Positions 49,632 to 59,614 of a stretch of DNA of 64,000 bases are shown here, one piece after another. The position numbers and the translations under genes are program-made. Numbering within the stretch: the stretch's first letter is position 1; every line of letters starts with the position of its first letter. Source of the DNA: JAIVJZ01 sp036386515 (GTDB lineage: Bacteria; Acidobacteriota; Blastocatellia; Pyrinomonadales; Pyrinomonadaceae); assembly GCA_036386515.1 (NCBI GenBank), contig DASVVO010000033.1:9104-73103 (forward strand). Reading direction: 5' to 3'. Below the pieces are notes generated by a model. It had not been told where the DNA came from. It worked only from the letters and a program-made list of their open reading frames with translations, and made no database searches.

Positions 49632-51596
49632 ATGGCTGAAATTAAGATCGCGCCTTACGGCTCCTGGAAGTCGCCCCTGACCGCAGACCTCATCGTGCAG
49701 GGGGCGGTCGGGCTGAGCATGGTCAAAACGGACGGAGAAGACGTTTACTGGCTCGAACTCCGCCCCTCCGACGGCGGGCGCACCTGCATCGTCCGCCGCA
49801 CGCCCGACGGCGCGCAGCGCGACGTGACGCCGCCGCCCTTCAACGCACGCACGCGCGTCCACGAATACGGCGGCGGCGATTTCGTCGTCCACCGGGGCGC
49901 GGTCTATTTCTCCAACTTCTCCGATCAACGTCTCTACCGTCAAACCACGGACGCGCCCGCGCCCGCGCCGCTCACGCCCGAATCGAACGCCGAACTGCGC
50001 TACGCCGACGCCATCATGGACGCCGCGCGCGGCCGCCTCATCGCCGTGCGCGAAGACCATCGCGGCGAGGCGGGCGCGCATGAACCGGCGAACACGCTCG
50101 TCGCCCTCTCGCTCGACGCGGAGGGGAATTCGGACGGCGGGCGCGTGCTCGCCTCAGGTTATGATTTCTACTCTTCGCCGCGCCTGAGTCCCGATGGCCG
50201 ACGATTGGCGTGGCTCTGTTGGAATCATCCGAACATGCCCTGGGACGGAACCGAGTTGTGGCTCGCCGACGTGGCGGAAGACGGCGCGCTCGCGGGCGCG
50301 CGACGAGTTGCGGGCGGGCGCGACGAGTCGATCTTTCAACCCGAATGGTCGCCCGCCGGGCGGTTGCACTTCGTCTCCGACCGCAGCGGCTGGTGGAATC
50401 TCTATCGCGCCGCGACGGACGCGGGCGAAACCTTTGAAGCCTGTTGCGAGATGGAGGCCGAGTTCGGGCAACCACAGTGGGGCTTCGGCATGTCAACTTA
50501 CGCCTTCGCCTCGGACACGGAGATCATCTGCGCCTACATCGTGCGCGGCATCTCGCACCTCGCGCGCCTCGACACGACGAACAACACTCTCCGCCCCGTC
50601 GAGAGCATCTATGCCGACCTGCAATACGTTCAGGCGACGCGCGGGCGCGCCGTTTTCCGCGCGGGCGCGCCGGGGAAATCGTCGGCCATCGTCGCGTTCG
50701 ATTTGGCGTCGGGAGAGTTTGAAGTTCTGCGCCGGTCGAGCGAGCGAGACATCGACGAGGGCTATCTCTCCATCGCGCAGCCGCTCGAATTTCCGACCAC
50801 CGGCGGGCAGACCGCGCACGCCTTCTACTACCCGCCGCGCAATCGTGATTTCGCCGCGCCCGACGGAGAGCGTCCGCTGCTGCTCGTCAAAAGCCACGGC
50901 GGCCCGACCGCGATGGCTTCCACCACGCTCAGTCTCAATATCCAATTCTGGACGAGTCGGGGCATCGCCGTGCTCGATGTCAACTACGGCGGGAGCACCG
51001 GCTACGGCCGCGCCTATCGCCTGAGACTCAACGGCGCGTGGGGCGTCACGGATGTTGACGACTGTGCGAACGGCGCGCGGCATCTGGCCTCGGAAGGACT
51101 CGTTGACGGCGCGCGCTGCGTCATCACGGGCGGCAGCGCGGGCGGCTACACGACGCTCGCCGCGCTCACCTTCCGCGATGTCTTCAAGGCGGGCGCGAGC
51201 CACTACGGCGTCAGCGACCTCGGCGCGCTCGTCCGCGACACGCATAAGTTCGAGGCGCGCTATCTCGATAATCTCGTCGGCGCTTATCCAGAACGCCAAG
51301 ACCTCTACCACGCGCGCTCGCCCATCAACTTCACCGCGCAACTCTCCTGCCCCGTCATCTTCTTTCAGGGACTCGAAGACAAGGTGGTGCCGCCGAATCA
51401 GGCCGAGTTGATGGTCGAGGCTCTGCGGGCGAAGGGCTTGCCCGTGGCCTACGTCGCCTTCGAGGGCGAGCAGCACGGTTTTCGCCGCGCCGAAAACATC
51501 AAACGCGCGCTCGAAGGCGAACTCTATTTCTACTCGCGCGTCTTCGGCTTCACGCTCGCCGACCCGGTCGAGCCGGTACCGCTGGAAAATCTTTAG
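49632..51596 (+). CDS. S9 family prolyl-oligopeptidase-type peptidase, cytoplasmic
   Basis: A 654-residue serine peptidase of the S9C/acylaminoacyl-peptidase group. The N-terminal beta-propeller (about 10-400) is followed by an alpha/beta-hydrolase domain with the nucleophile in GGSAGGYTTL (near residue 503), Asp in QGLEDKVVPP and His in GEQHGFR. There is no signal peptide, so it probably works in the cytoplasm on short peptides delivered by the ABC importer. The ATG at 49632 (MAEIKIAPYGSW) is preferred over the one at 49584, whose extra residues look non-coding. The gap 49408-49631 holds no other clear signal. A separate exported S9 peptidase is at 57170-59227. Confidence 0.92.
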   Translation: MAEIKIAPYGSWKSPLTADLIVQGAVGLSMVKTDGEDVYWLELRPSDGGRTCIVRRTPDGAQRDVTPPPFNARTRVHEYGGGDFVVHRGAVYFSNFSDQRLYRQTTDAPAPAPLTPESNAELRYADAIMDAARGRLIAVREDHRGEAGAHEPANTLVALSLDAEGNSDGGRVLASGYDFYSSPRLSPDGRRLAWLCWNHPNMPWDGTELWLADVAEDGALAGARRVAGGRDESIFQPEWSPAGRLHFVSDRSGWWNLYRAATDAGETFEACCEMEAEFGQPQWGFGMSTYAFASDTEIICAYIVRGISHLARLDTTNNTLRPVESIYADLQYVQATRGRAVFRAGAPGKSSAIVAFDLASGEFEVLRRSSERDIDEGYLSIAQPLEFPTTGGQTAHAFYYPPRNRDFAAPDGERPLLLVKSHGGPTAMASTTLSLNIQFWTSRGIAVLDVNYGGSTGYGRAYRLRLNGAWGVTDVDDCANGARHLASEGLVDGARCVITGGSAGGYTTLAALTFRDVFKAGASHYGVSDLGALVRDTHKFEARYLDNLVGAYPERQDLYHARSPINFTAQLSCPVIFFQGLEDKVVPPNQAELMVEALRAKGLPVAYVAFEGEQHGFRRAENIKRALEGELYFYSRVFGFTLADPVEPVPLENL

Positions 51597-52009
51597 AGCA
51601 CAACCGTGCGAACGCCTCGCCCGGAAAGGTTTTTGCGCCGCCCTCAACCGGCGCAAGTCTTCGATTTATTCGGGATAAACTTCCCGCCCGCCCCGGTTCA
51701 TGTGGATATAAATTCAAAAAGTTGGAGAAATGAATATCGAAAATCTGAGATTTCGTAGTTTTGCGCGAAGCGAACGGCCGCCGCAGTCGTCGCCGGCTCC
51801 TCAGCGCGCGCGGATAAGTGTTGTCGTAAGCTCAAGTTAGGGGTGCGGAACGGGCTGGGGCGCGGCTCTGGTATCTAAGTTGCAGACTTCCTCATCGCCA
51901 AGAAATTCTTTTTAGGCGTAATGGTGAAAACAGTGGAGACGCGGCGACACGGTTCAAAGCGCAAATTGCTCGCATCATTTCATGACTTTAGACTTCTAAG
52001 GAGCGAAGT
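51597..52009. other. Long leader region of the TonB-dependent receptor gene
   Basis: No gene of normal size. A frame of 36 codons (51730-51840, MNIENLRFRSFARSERPPQS and on) has GGAG four bases before its ATG and lies in an AT-richer patch, so a leader peptide is possible. The stretch 51880-52005 is AT-rich and ends with AAGGAG seven bases before the receptor ATG. I could not fix a promoter. Confidence 0.4.
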
Positions 52010-55000
52010 ATGATCCAGAAAATCAAATTTTTGCCGTCTATCCTCGCCCTGCTTCTTTGCCTGACGGGTCTCGCGTTCGGGCAGGAGCAGAGGGGTTCGA
52101 TAGAAGGCACGATCACTGATCCTTCGGGCGCTGCGGTGCCCGGCGTGACGGTGACCGTCAGCAGCCGCGGGAGAACCGAAGGCGCGCGCCCTGACGCGAC
52201 CATCGGCTTTAACCGCACGGTGACGACGGACGACAGCGGCTTCTTCCGCATGACGGAAGTGCCCCCCGGCTTCTATTCCGTGACGACGACTGCCGTTTCC
52301 GGCTTCAGCGCGGCCACCAACCCCAGCGTTGAAGTCGTGTTGGGTAAAACGACCCCGGTCAACATTGCCCTGCAAACCGGCAATGTGTCGGAAACCGTTA
52401 CTGTCACGTCGGATGCCATCGCCATCGACCCGACTGACAATAAGATTCAGACCAATATCACGGCGCAGGTGGCCGAGTTGCTGCCCAAGGGCACCAACTT
52501 CACCAGCTTGCTGCAAGTCGCCCCGGCGGTTCGCAACGAACCGGCCAGCGGCGGTTTCCAGATTGACGGCGCTTCGGGTTCGGAGAACACCTTCATCATC
52601 GACGGTCAGGAAGTGACCAACTTCCGCACCGGCACGCTGAACACGAACAACAACATCCCGTTCCAGTTCGTGCAAGAGGTGCAGATTAAGACCTCCGGCT
52701 TCGAGGCCGAATTCGGCGGCGCCACGGGCGGCGTGATCAACGTCGTGACCAAGGGCGGCAGCAACGAGTGGCATGGCGAGTTTGGCGCGCAGTTCCGTCC
52801 GTCGGAGTTGCAGGCCGGCCCCCGCCGCTTCCTCTTCAACTTCCCGGCCACCACGGCCAGCCCGCTCGGCGTCGGAAAATACGTCCAGCCGCGCAAAGAC
52901 AACGGCACGGACTTCTTCCCGTTCGCGACGCTCTCCGGCCCGATCGTGCGCGACAGGGTTTACTTCCTGTCGAGCTACGTGCCGCAGTTCCTGAATGCCA
53001 ATCGCGACGTGACGTTCACCAACCCGGCCAACAACGCGACCGTCGCGACCGGCCGCTACATCCAGAATCAGCGCAGAGAGTACCTGTTCACGCGCGTTGA
53101 CGCGAACATCATGGACAACCTGCGTTTCCAGACTTCCTACACCTACAACCCGATCGCCCAGCGCGGCATTCTGCCGACGTTCCCCAGCACGTTCACGACC
53201 CTTGAGCCTTCGCTCAAGTTCCCGAGCGGCGAAGTGCGCACCGGCCCCGCGTTCTTGAATCAGCAGGGCGGTCGTCAGAACTCGCAGAACGTGACGGGTG
53301 GCTTCACCTACACGCCGACGAACAACCTGGTGATCAATGCGCGCGGCGGCTACAGCTTCTTGAACGAGAAACTGAGCGCTTACGGCGTGCCCAATCCCAA
53401 CGGCATCACCCGCTTCGTTTGCAGCACCACCGTCGTCGGCACGATTCCCGCCGAAGCCGGTTGCCAGCCCGGAACGGACAACTTCCCGACCTTCGGCGCG
53501 CTCCTGTTCGACGTTTCGCGTCGCCGCACGTTTGACGCCGATGCCAGCTACCTCGTGAGCAACTTCGGCGGTCGCCACCAGTTCAAGGGCGGCTACCAGC
53601 TCAACAGCCTCGGCAACAACGTGCTGTTCCGCAACGTGGACACGGTCACGATTCAGTATGGCCGCACCATCAACCAGCTCTCCGGCGTTTCGTCGAGCAC
53701 GCTGGTTCCGACGCCGGCCGGCCCCAATGGCCCCATCGGCGCGGGCGTGCTCCAACGCTTCAGCCGCGCGGGCAGCGCGGGCAGCACCAACAACGCGCTG
53801 TTCATCCAGGATAGCTGGCAGCCGTTCAACCGCCTGACGCTCAACATCGGCCTCCGCGCCGAAAAGGAAGAGGCTCCGAGCTTCACGCCCGGCAACCCTA
53901 GCATCCAGTTCGGCTACGGCGATAAATTGGCTCCGCGCCTCGGTGCCGCCTTCGACCTGTTCGGCGATGGCAAGACCAAAATCTTCGGCAGCTTCGGTCG
54001 GTTCTACGACCGCTTCAAATATGAACTGCCCCGCGGTTCGTTCGGCGGCGAGTTCTTCCGTCGCGATTACTTTGAAGTGTTTGCCGGACAGGGCAACTTC
54101 CAGGCCTTCCCGCCGTCGAGAATCATCGGCACCAATCCCGACCCGGCGGGCGGCGTCTGCCCGATCGTGGGCAGCACCGGCCTCAGCCGTTGCCAGGCCG
54201 ACTTCCGCATCCCGTCGAACATCGGCCTCGGTCTTGAGTTCGGCGCGATCGACCCCGACATCAAGCCCTTCCGCCAAAGCGAGTACACGGTTGGCGCGGA
54301 GCGCGACTTGGGCGGCGGTTACCTCTTCAGCGGTCGTTACACGCACAAGCAGGTTGACCGCGCCGTCGAGGACATCGGCTTCCTGAACAATCAAGGCAGC
54401 GAAGCCTACGTCATCGGTAACCCCGGTGAAGGGCTGTCTGCGCAGATCTCTCAGGACTTCGGATTCTTGCCGCTCAAAGCCGTGCGCGAGTACGATGCGA
54501 TGGAACTTCGTATCGACAAACGCTTCACGCGTCGCTACTACTTCAACGCCAGCTACACGCTGAGCCGCCTGTTCGGTAACTATTCCGGTCTGGCGAGTTC
54601 GGACGAAAACACGGCCGGCACGGGGCCTGGCTCCGGCGGTCGTACCAGCCCGAACGTCAACCGCAACTTCGACCTGCCCTTCATCGGCTTCACCGCCGAA
54701 GGTCGGCCGGACGACGGACGCTTGCCGACGGATCGTCCGCACGTGGTCAAGTTCTACGGCGCGTACACGCTGGACTACAATGAGCAGCTTGGCCTGGGCG
54801 CGGGCAACAGCACCGAGTTCTCGGTCTTCACCGAAGCCCGGAGCGGAACCCCCGTCACCACGCGCTTCAACTTCTACGGCATCAACACCACCACCTTGAC
54901 TCGCCGCGGCGACCTCGGACGCACTGCTGCGTTTACGCAAACCGATTTCGGTCTGCGTCACAAGTATCGTTTCGGTAGCAACGAGCGTCTCACGATGGTG

Positions 55001-55282
55001 TTCGACCTCGATGTCATCAACCTCTTCAACGAAAGCAACGAGCTGAGCCGCTTTGAGGTCTACAACCCCGTGGCGGTGCTCGGCGAAAACATCGGGCTTT
55101 CCGACGACGAGGCTGAGGCTATCGTGGCTTTCCAGAAACAGTCTACGTCTCAGGCGGTTCTGTCTTACCTGAACGGCACGACCGCCGCTGGCGGCGCGGG
55201 CGGCGTTGACAGCCGCTTCAACAAGCCCAATACATTCCAAGATGGACGTCAAGTTCGTTTCGGCTTCCGGTTGCTGTTCTAA
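52010..55282 (+). CDS. Oar-like TonB-dependent receptor with carboxypeptidase regulatory-like domain
   Basis: A 1090-residue outer-membrane receptor. Order: signal peptide (about 1-24), a carboxypeptidase regulatory-like/CNA-B domain (QRGSIEGTITDPSGAAVPGVTVTVSS, residues 25-120), a TonB plug (LPKGTNFTSLLQVAP, IDGASGSENTFIIDGQEVTN, FEAEFGGATGGVINVVTKGGSN) and a large beta-barrel ending VRFGFRLLF with the C-terminal aromatic typical of outer-membrane proteins. This is the family expanded in Acidobacteriota. Likely substrates are peptides, glycans or siderophores; none can be named. AAGGAG (51998-52003) fits the start. Codon use is slightly less extreme in GC than the flanking genes, as expected for a highly expressed gene. 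A strong terminator follows. Confidence 0.95.
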   Translation: MIQKIKFLPSILALLLCLTGLAFGQEQRGSIEGTITDPSGAAVPGVTVTVSSRGRTEGARPDATIGFNRTVTTDDSGFFRMTEVPPGFYSVTTTAVSGFSAATNPSVEVVLGKTTPVNIALQTGNVSETVTVTSDAIAIDPTDNKIQTNITAQVAELLPKGTNFTSLLQVAPAVRNEPASGGFQIDGASGSENTFIIDGQEVTNFRTGTLNTNNNIPFQFVQEVQIKTSGFEAEFGGATGGVINVVTKGGSNEWHGEFGAQFRPSELQAGPRRFLFNFPATTASPLGVGKYVQPRKDNGTDFFPFATLSGPIVRDRVYFLSSYVPQFLNANRDVTFTNPANNATVATGRYIQNQRREYLFTRVDANIMDNLRFQTSYTYNPIAQRGILPTFPSTFTTLEPSLKFPSGEVRTGPAFLNQQGGRQNSQNVTGGFTYTPTNNLVINARGGYSFLNEKLSAYGVPNPNGITRFVCSTTVVGTIPAEAGCQPGTDNFPTFGALLFDVSRRRTFDADASYLVSNFGGRHQFKGGYQLNSLGNNVLFRNVDTVTIQYGRTINQLSGVSSSTLVPTPAGPNGPIGAGVLQRFSRAGSAGSTNNALFIQDSWQPFNRLTLNIGLRAEKEEAPSFTPGNPSIQFGYGDKLAPRLGAAFDLFGDGKTKIFGSFGRFYDRFKYELPRGSFGGEFFRRDYFEVFAGQGNFQAFPPSRIIGTNPDPAGGVCPIVGSTGLSRCQADFRIPSNIGLGLEFGAIDPDIKPFRQSEYTVGAERDLGGGYLFSGRYTHKQVDRAVEDIGFLNNQGSEAYVIGNPGEGLSAQISQDFGFLPLKAVREYDAMELRIDKRFTRRYYFNASYTLSRLFGNYSGLASSDENTAGTGPGSGGRTSPNVNRNFDLPFIGFTAEGRPDDGRLPTDRPHVVKFYGAYTLDYNEQLGLGAGNSTEFSVFTEARSGTPVTTRFNFYGINTTTLTRRGDLGRTAAFTQTDFGLRHKYRFGSNERLTMVFDLDVINLFNESNELSRFEVYNPVAVLGENIGLSDDEAEAIVAFQKQSTSQAVLSYLNGTTAAGGAGGVDSRFNKPNTFQDGRQVRFGFRLLF

Positions 55283-55310
55283 AACAGACGACCACTGACA
55301 CAAACTTCAA

Positions 55311-55342
55311 AGCCCACCCGGGATTCGGGTGGGCTTTTTTTT
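55311..55342 (+). terminator. Strong intrinsic terminator of the receptor gene
   Basis: A 10-bp stem (AGCCCACCCG and complement), 5-nt loop and eight T, 28 bases after the stop codon. Confidence 0.97.
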
Positions 55343-55738
55343 ATCTCCGCACCCGGCTGTTTCGCATCGCCGCCGCCGTGGCGACTGCGCCCGGCGAATC
55401 CCAACCTGTCGCGCGCACGCGCACGTCCCGGCCGGGACGTGCGTTCCGGGTTAAGCGAACTCCGGCCGAGGAGGGCGGTTTGCGATTGAGGGTAAGAGAA
55501 CGAAAGATTATTCGCCGCCGGGTCGCAGAGAGAGGCGCGGCGAGAAGCAGACGGCGGAGAGTTGAACGTTTGCGCCGTTCCCTCTCTTTCTCTGCGACCC
55601 GGCGGTGAGTTGCGCTGCTTTTTCGCGCACTCGATTGAAAATCGCTCCGGCGGCCGGGGGGTTAAAGATAAACCGGCGAAAACTACCGGGGCGTGCCCGG
55701 AGCAACTTCTGCCCGTTTGTAAAAATCTGCCGGTTTGT
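55343..55738. other. Intergenic region with a long-armed inverted repeat
   Basis: No convincing gene. A 17-bp perfect inverted repeat (CCGCCGGGTCGCAGAGA at 55515-55531 and complement at 55589-55605) encloses 57 bases that can form a smaller GGCGC/GCGCC stem. Its role is unknown. Confidence 0.55.
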
Positions 55739-55777
55739 AAAAAAAGAGAGCGGGCGCGATTTATACGCGCCCGCTCT
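55739..55777 (-). terminator. Intrinsic terminator of the TPR protein gene
   Basis: On the minus strand a 12-bp stem (AGAGCGGGCGCG and complement), 7-nt loop and seven T lie 28 bases after the stop at 55805. Confidence 0.95.
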
Positions 55778-55804
55778 TTGATGTGCCACGCTCTTAAGAG
55801 GCGT

Positions 55805-56872
55805 TTACTTCTTCGCGGCCTTCGCGCGCAACAACTCGATGGTTTGTTTGATCTTTTCCTTGTCGGGGTTGTCCTGCCGGTGCTTCAGATAGAGTTCCAT
55901 CGAATCTGCGGCCTCTTGATAGCGGTTCTGTTCGCTGTAGAGGCGCGCGAGTTGAAAATGAACTTCGGCCGCCTTTCCTTTGCCCACGTCGTTGGCGCGT
56001 TTCAAGGCCGTCTCGGCCTCGTCCATTTTCTTGCCCTGTTTGAGCGCCATGCCGAGCCACATGTAGGCATTGACGGAGTTCGGGTGCAGCGTGGTGGCGC
56101 GCCGCAGCGTCTCTATCGCGTCGTTCGTCATCTTTAACTGATACTGCGCGATCCCGAGGCCGAAGGTGCTCGGAAAACCTTTCGGATTAACTTCGAGAGC
56201 TTTCGTGAGAATAATCCGCGCCGCCTCGTGATAGGCGGGGCCGCGCATCACATACTCCGTCCCCAGACGCTCCATGGCGAGGTAATAGTTGGGGAATATT
56301 TCGAGCGCGTTTCTCAGGTTCTGGAATCCTTCCTTCTCCTTCTTATCCCGCAGATCGCTGATGCCCTGCTCGTACAACTTTCTGGCCGGTTCCGGCACGG
56401 CCTGCGCGAAGACTGTGCCGGGGGGCGCGCTGAAGGGGCCGGAGTTAGCGTTTTCTCTGACTTTGAGATACATATCGACCTGCTCGCTACTAGTCCCGCC
56501 GCCGGCCATCCGGGAGATGTTATAGATAGAAACATCCAGCGTTTGTTCCACATAGTCCGTGCCGAGAGGCAACGCTCTGACTTTAAACGTGCCTTCGCTG
56601 AGTCCCGGAAAGGTGACCCGTCCCGCGCCGTCGGTCTTCCCGCGGCCGATGGTCGAATATGTGTCGTTTTGCAACTCGACGTAAATGTCGGAGACAGGAT
56701 TGCGCGTCGGCCCGAAGACGCGGACGGTGATCGAGTTCCGGCCTTGCAGGACGATAGCGGGGTACAGCGACGTGTGGGCGGCGAGCGCGTGGGCATCGGC
56801 CGTGGGAAGTTGAATTTGGGTGAGGGCGGCGCAGACAGCGAGGCTAAGCAGCAAAGGGGCGGCTTTCTTCAT
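55805..56872 (-). CDS. Exported TPR protein with carboxypeptidase regulatory-like domain
   Basis: A 355-residue exported protein. After the signal peptide (about 1-27, ADAHA) comes a beta-sandwich of about 90 residues (ITVRVFGPTRNPVSDIYVELQND to GKTDGAGRVTFPGLSEGTFKVRALPLG), of the carboxypeptidase regulatory-like type. The second half (about 170-345) is at least four tetratricopeptide repeats (GFQNLRNALEIFPNYYLAMERLG, AARIILTKALEVNPKGF, AIETLRRATTLHPNSVNAYMWLG, AEVHFQLARLYSEQNRYQEAADSM). It most likely scaffolds other envelope proteins. GAGGAG precedes the ATG. It is convergent with the TonB-dependent receptor gene and ends at a strong terminator. Confidence 0.85.
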   Translation of the reverse strand: MKKAAPLLLSLAVCAALTQIQLPTADAHALAAHTSLYPAIVLQGRNSITVRVFGPTRNPVSDIYVELQNDTYSTIGRGKTDGAGRVTFPGLSEGTFKVRALPLGTDYVEQTLDVSIYNISRMAGGGTSSEQVDMYLKVRENANSGPFSAPPGTVFAQAVPEPARKLYEQGISDLRDKKEKEGFQNLRNALEIFPNYYLAMERLGTEYVMRGPAYHEAARIILTKALEVNPKGFPSTFGLGIAQYQLKMTNDAIETLRRATTLHPNSVNAYMWLGMALKQGKKMDEAETALKRANDVGKGKAAEVHFQLARLYSEQNRYQEAADSMELYLKHRQDNPDKEKIKQTIELLRAKAAKK

Positions 56873-57169
56873 AACGATCTCCTCTGAAAAGCAAATATCG
56901 GTTGGGTTGAGTTCGGGACTAGCAACGGGAACAGGTAGACCGGCGGATTATAGCACAGGCGGAAAAGACGGCAGGAAGGTTAAGGTCGGCCTCGTCGAAT
57001 TTTTAAATGCGGCGGGCGCGGCGGGCGCGGCGTCAGGCCATGCAAGACGCCCCGTGGCTTTAACGGGGAACCGGGCGGCGGGGCGAATCAACAGTCTCGA
57101 TTCGCCCCGCCGCCCGGCCTTTAAGGATCGCGCCACGGCCGCCGTCGGGGGCGGCCTCGCGGGTCGGAG
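56873..57169. other. Intergenic region with a long GC hairpin
   Basis: It holds the upstream region of the TPR gene and, at 57071-57117, a 19-bp perfect GC-rich stem (CCGGGCGGCGGGGCGAATC and complement) with a 9-nt loop, about 50 bases past the S9 peptidase stop. It probably ends that transcript, although the T tract is weak. Confidence 0.6.
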
Positions 57170-59227
57170 TTAAGAAGTTTTCAAATGCTGGTCGAACCAG
57201 CCGAGAACGGTGTTGTACCAGAGCGCGGAGTTTTGCGGTTTGAGAATCCAGTGGCCTTCGTCCGGGAAATAGAGCAGCTTTGAAGGCACGTTCTGCTTTT
57301 GCAGGTAGGTGAACAACTGGAAGCCCTCGCCGATGGGCACGCGGTAATCAAGTTCGCCGTGCGTGACGAGCGTCGGCGTCTTGAAGTTCCTGGCGTGCAG
57401 GTGCGGCGACCAACGCGTGTAGAGTTCCGGGTTATCCCAGGGCGTGCCCTTAAACTCCCATTCGGGAAACCAGAGTTCTTCCGTCACGCCGTACATGCTG
57501 ACCAAATTGAAGACGCCCGCGTGCGAAACCAGGGCTTTGAACTTGACGCGCGGATCGTCGTTGTGGCCGAGAATCCAGTTGACCATGTAGCCGCCGTAGG
57601 AGCCGCCCGCCGCGCCGATGCGCTCGCGGTCAACGTCCGGGCGTGCGGCCACCTGAGCCACGCCGTTGATGATGTCCGTGTAGACCTTGCCCGCCCAATC
57701 GCCGGAAATGTCGTCGGTAAATTGCTGGCCGTAGCCGGTCGAGCCGCGCGGGTTCGGCATGAAGACCATGTAACCGGCCGAGGCGAAGATTTGCGGATTC
57801 CAGCGATAGCTCCAACTATCGTTCCACGCGCCCTGCGGCCCGCCGTGTATGAGCACGACGAGCGGGTGGCGCGGACTGGCCGCGGGAGCCGCGGGACGGA
57901 TGAGCCAGCCGTGAATCTTCGTGCCTCCCGCCCCCGTCCACTCCACGTCTTCGGCCACCTGCAAGTTGAAACCGGAGAGGAAGGCGTCGTTCGTTGTGGT
58001 GACCTGCGCGACGACCCGATGGCCGCCCTCCATGTCGTAGCGATAAATTTCCGTGGGCTGAACCGCGCTCGAACGCGTGAAGACGAGCGTTTCGCCGTTC
58101 GGCGCGACGCGCACGTCGTCGTTGAAGCCGTCGAAGACTTTCGTCAATGCCCCGTCGGCGACCGTCACCGCGTAGAGCGGCTGGCGGCCGCGCTCGCCGG
58201 AGACGAAATAGATGCGCTTCGAGTCGGGCGTGAAGGTGAAGCCCTCGACGTAGGCGTCGTGTTTCGACAGCAACTCGCGCGTCTTCTTCGTCTGCCGGTC
58301 GTAGAGCATCAGACGCCAGCGCGCGCTCTCGAAGCCCGCCGTGGCTTGCGAGCGATAGGCGAGGTAGCGACCGTCGGGCGAATAGAGCGGCGATTGATCC
58401 GACCCCTTATTGTCGGTCGTGATGCGCTGCGCGACGCCGCCCGCGAGCGGCACGATGAAGATGTCGTTGTTGGTGGAAGTCGCCTCAACCTTCTCCGTGT
58501 TGCGCGCAAAGGCGAGTTCGCGCGAGTCGGGCGAGAAGGCGTAGTCGGTGGGGCCGCCGAGGGAGAAGGGCGGGGCGTCGAAGTCGCCGGGGGTGAGATC
58601 GCGCGCCGCGCCGCCCTCAGCGGAGACGACGAAGACGTGCGTGCGCTTGCCGTCTTTCCAGGTCGTCCAGTGGCGGTAGAGCAGGCGGTCGATCGTTTTC
58701 GCTTTAACCTTGCTCGCTTCCGTTTCCGCATCGCGTTTCTGGTTGCAGGCATCATCGGGACAGTCCGGGTAGATGTCGGAGACGAAGGCGAGCCAGCGGC
58801 CGTCGGGCGACCACAGCGGATCGCCCGCGCCCGTGGAGATGCTCGTGATCTTCTTCACGTCGCCGCCCGTCGCATCCATCGTGTGAATCTGCGAGCCGCG
58901 CACGAACGCGATCCGCTTCCCATCCGGCGACCAGCGCGGCGTCGAGGCGGACGCATCGCCCGACGTGAGTTGCACGGGTTGGCCGCCCGCCACCGGGATC
59001 AGGTAGATGTGCGTGCGGCTGCGGTTCGCCGCTTTGTCGGGGTCGCTGATTTGATAAGCGACGAGGCGGCCGTCGGGCGAGAGTTGCGGGTCGCCGACGC
59101 GTCGGACTTTCAACAGATCGTCGATGGTCAGCGGACGCCGCGCCGTCTGCGCCGTGACGACGGCGGCGTTGGCGGCGCACAGGAGCGCGAGCGCAAAGAC
59201 CACGACTGAAACAGTGGAACGCTTCAT
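57170..59227 (-). CDS. Exported S9 family peptidase (dipeptidyl-peptidase-like)
   Basis: A 685-residue exported serine peptidase. The signal peptide (about 1-27, VVTAQ) leads into a seven- or eight-bladed propeller with repeated WSPDGK/YSPDGRYLAY (TolB-like) motifs, and the C-terminal hydrolase domain has Ser in GGSYGGYMVNWILG, Asp in HGELDYRVPIGEG and His in DEGHWI. The cysteine pair in YPDCPDDACNQK may form a disulphide, in keeping with export. GAGGAGAC precedes the ATG at 59227. It probably trims peptides in the periplasm; compare the signal-less S9 enzyme at 49632. Confidence 0.94.
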   Translation of the reverse strand: MKRSTVSVVVFALALLCAANAAVVTAQTARRPLTIDDLLKVRRVGDPQLSPDGRLVAYQISDPDKAANRSRTHIYLIPVAGGQPVQLTSGDASASTPRWSPDGKRIAFVRGSQIHTMDATGGDVKKITSISTGAGDPLWSPDGRWLAFVSDIYPDCPDDACNQKRDAETEASKVKAKTIDRLLYRHWTTWKDGKRTHVFVVSAEGGAARDLTPGDFDAPPFSLGGPTDYAFSPDSRELAFARNTEKVEATSTNNDIFIVPLAGGVAQRITTDNKGSDQSPLYSPDGRYLAYRSQATAGFESARWRLMLYDRQTKKTRELLSKHDAYVEGFTFTPDSKRIYFVSGERGRQPLYAVTVADGALTKVFDGFNDDVRVAPNGETLVFTRSSAVQPTEIYRYDMEGGHRVVAQVTTTNDAFLSGFNLQVAEDVEWTGAGGTKIHGWLIRPAAPAASPRHPLVVLIHGGPQGAWNDSWSYRWNPQIFASAGYMVFMPNPRGSTGYGQQFTDDISGDWAGKVYTDIINGVAQVAARPDVDRERIGAAGGSYGGYMVNWILGHNDDPRVKFKALVSHAGVFNLVSMYGVTEELWFPEWEFKGTPWDNPELYTRWSPHLHARNFKTPTLVTHGELDYRVPIGEGFQLFTYLQKQNVPSKLLYFPDEGHWILKPQNSALWYNTVLGWFDQHLKTS

Positions 59228-59614
59228 ATAAGTCTCCTCGAAAACTTCTGATGTGTTGGGAAGATTCTCCGGCTCGCGGAAATTTATCATAGATGCCGCG
59301 CGCGCCGCCAACCGCGCGCCCGTCCGGCAACAGACGCCGGGGCATCGGGTGCCGGGGAAGGATGACGGGACGAAACTCCGCCGCGCCGCCGCAAGGAGGA
59401 CGGGGCGACACTCCGGCGCGCCGCCGCAAGGAGGACGACTCCCGCTTTTTGTTACGGCTCCGACCCTGGCGAGACCTCTCCCGAAACCCTATGCTCCGAT
59501 TTACCTTGACGCCCGTCTCCGAGCCTCGGATAATCCTGATCGTCAACCAGGACTCACGCCGGAAGAAGCTCCCCCGAAGCCTCAAAATTGAAATTCAGAT
59601 CAAGGGTGTATTTT
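59228..59614. repeat. Divergent intergenic region with a two-copy 35-bp direct repeat
   Basis: Near-identical 35-bp units (ending CGCCGCAAGGAGGACG) occupy 59368-59402 and 59403-59437. The region must hold both promoters of the S9 peptidase and the sugar-dehydrogenase-like gene, but I could not place them. Confidence 0.6.

Noticed and set aside
49408..49680. Small plus-strand frames before the S9 peptidase
   Set aside because: No ribosome site and biased Arg/Ala/Gly composition; they overlap the start of the conserved S9 gene.
51597..52009. CTCAAG and CTCAAC strings before the TonB-dependent receptor
   Set aside because: Single boxes far apart, without the 11-bp partner or a -10 at the right distance.
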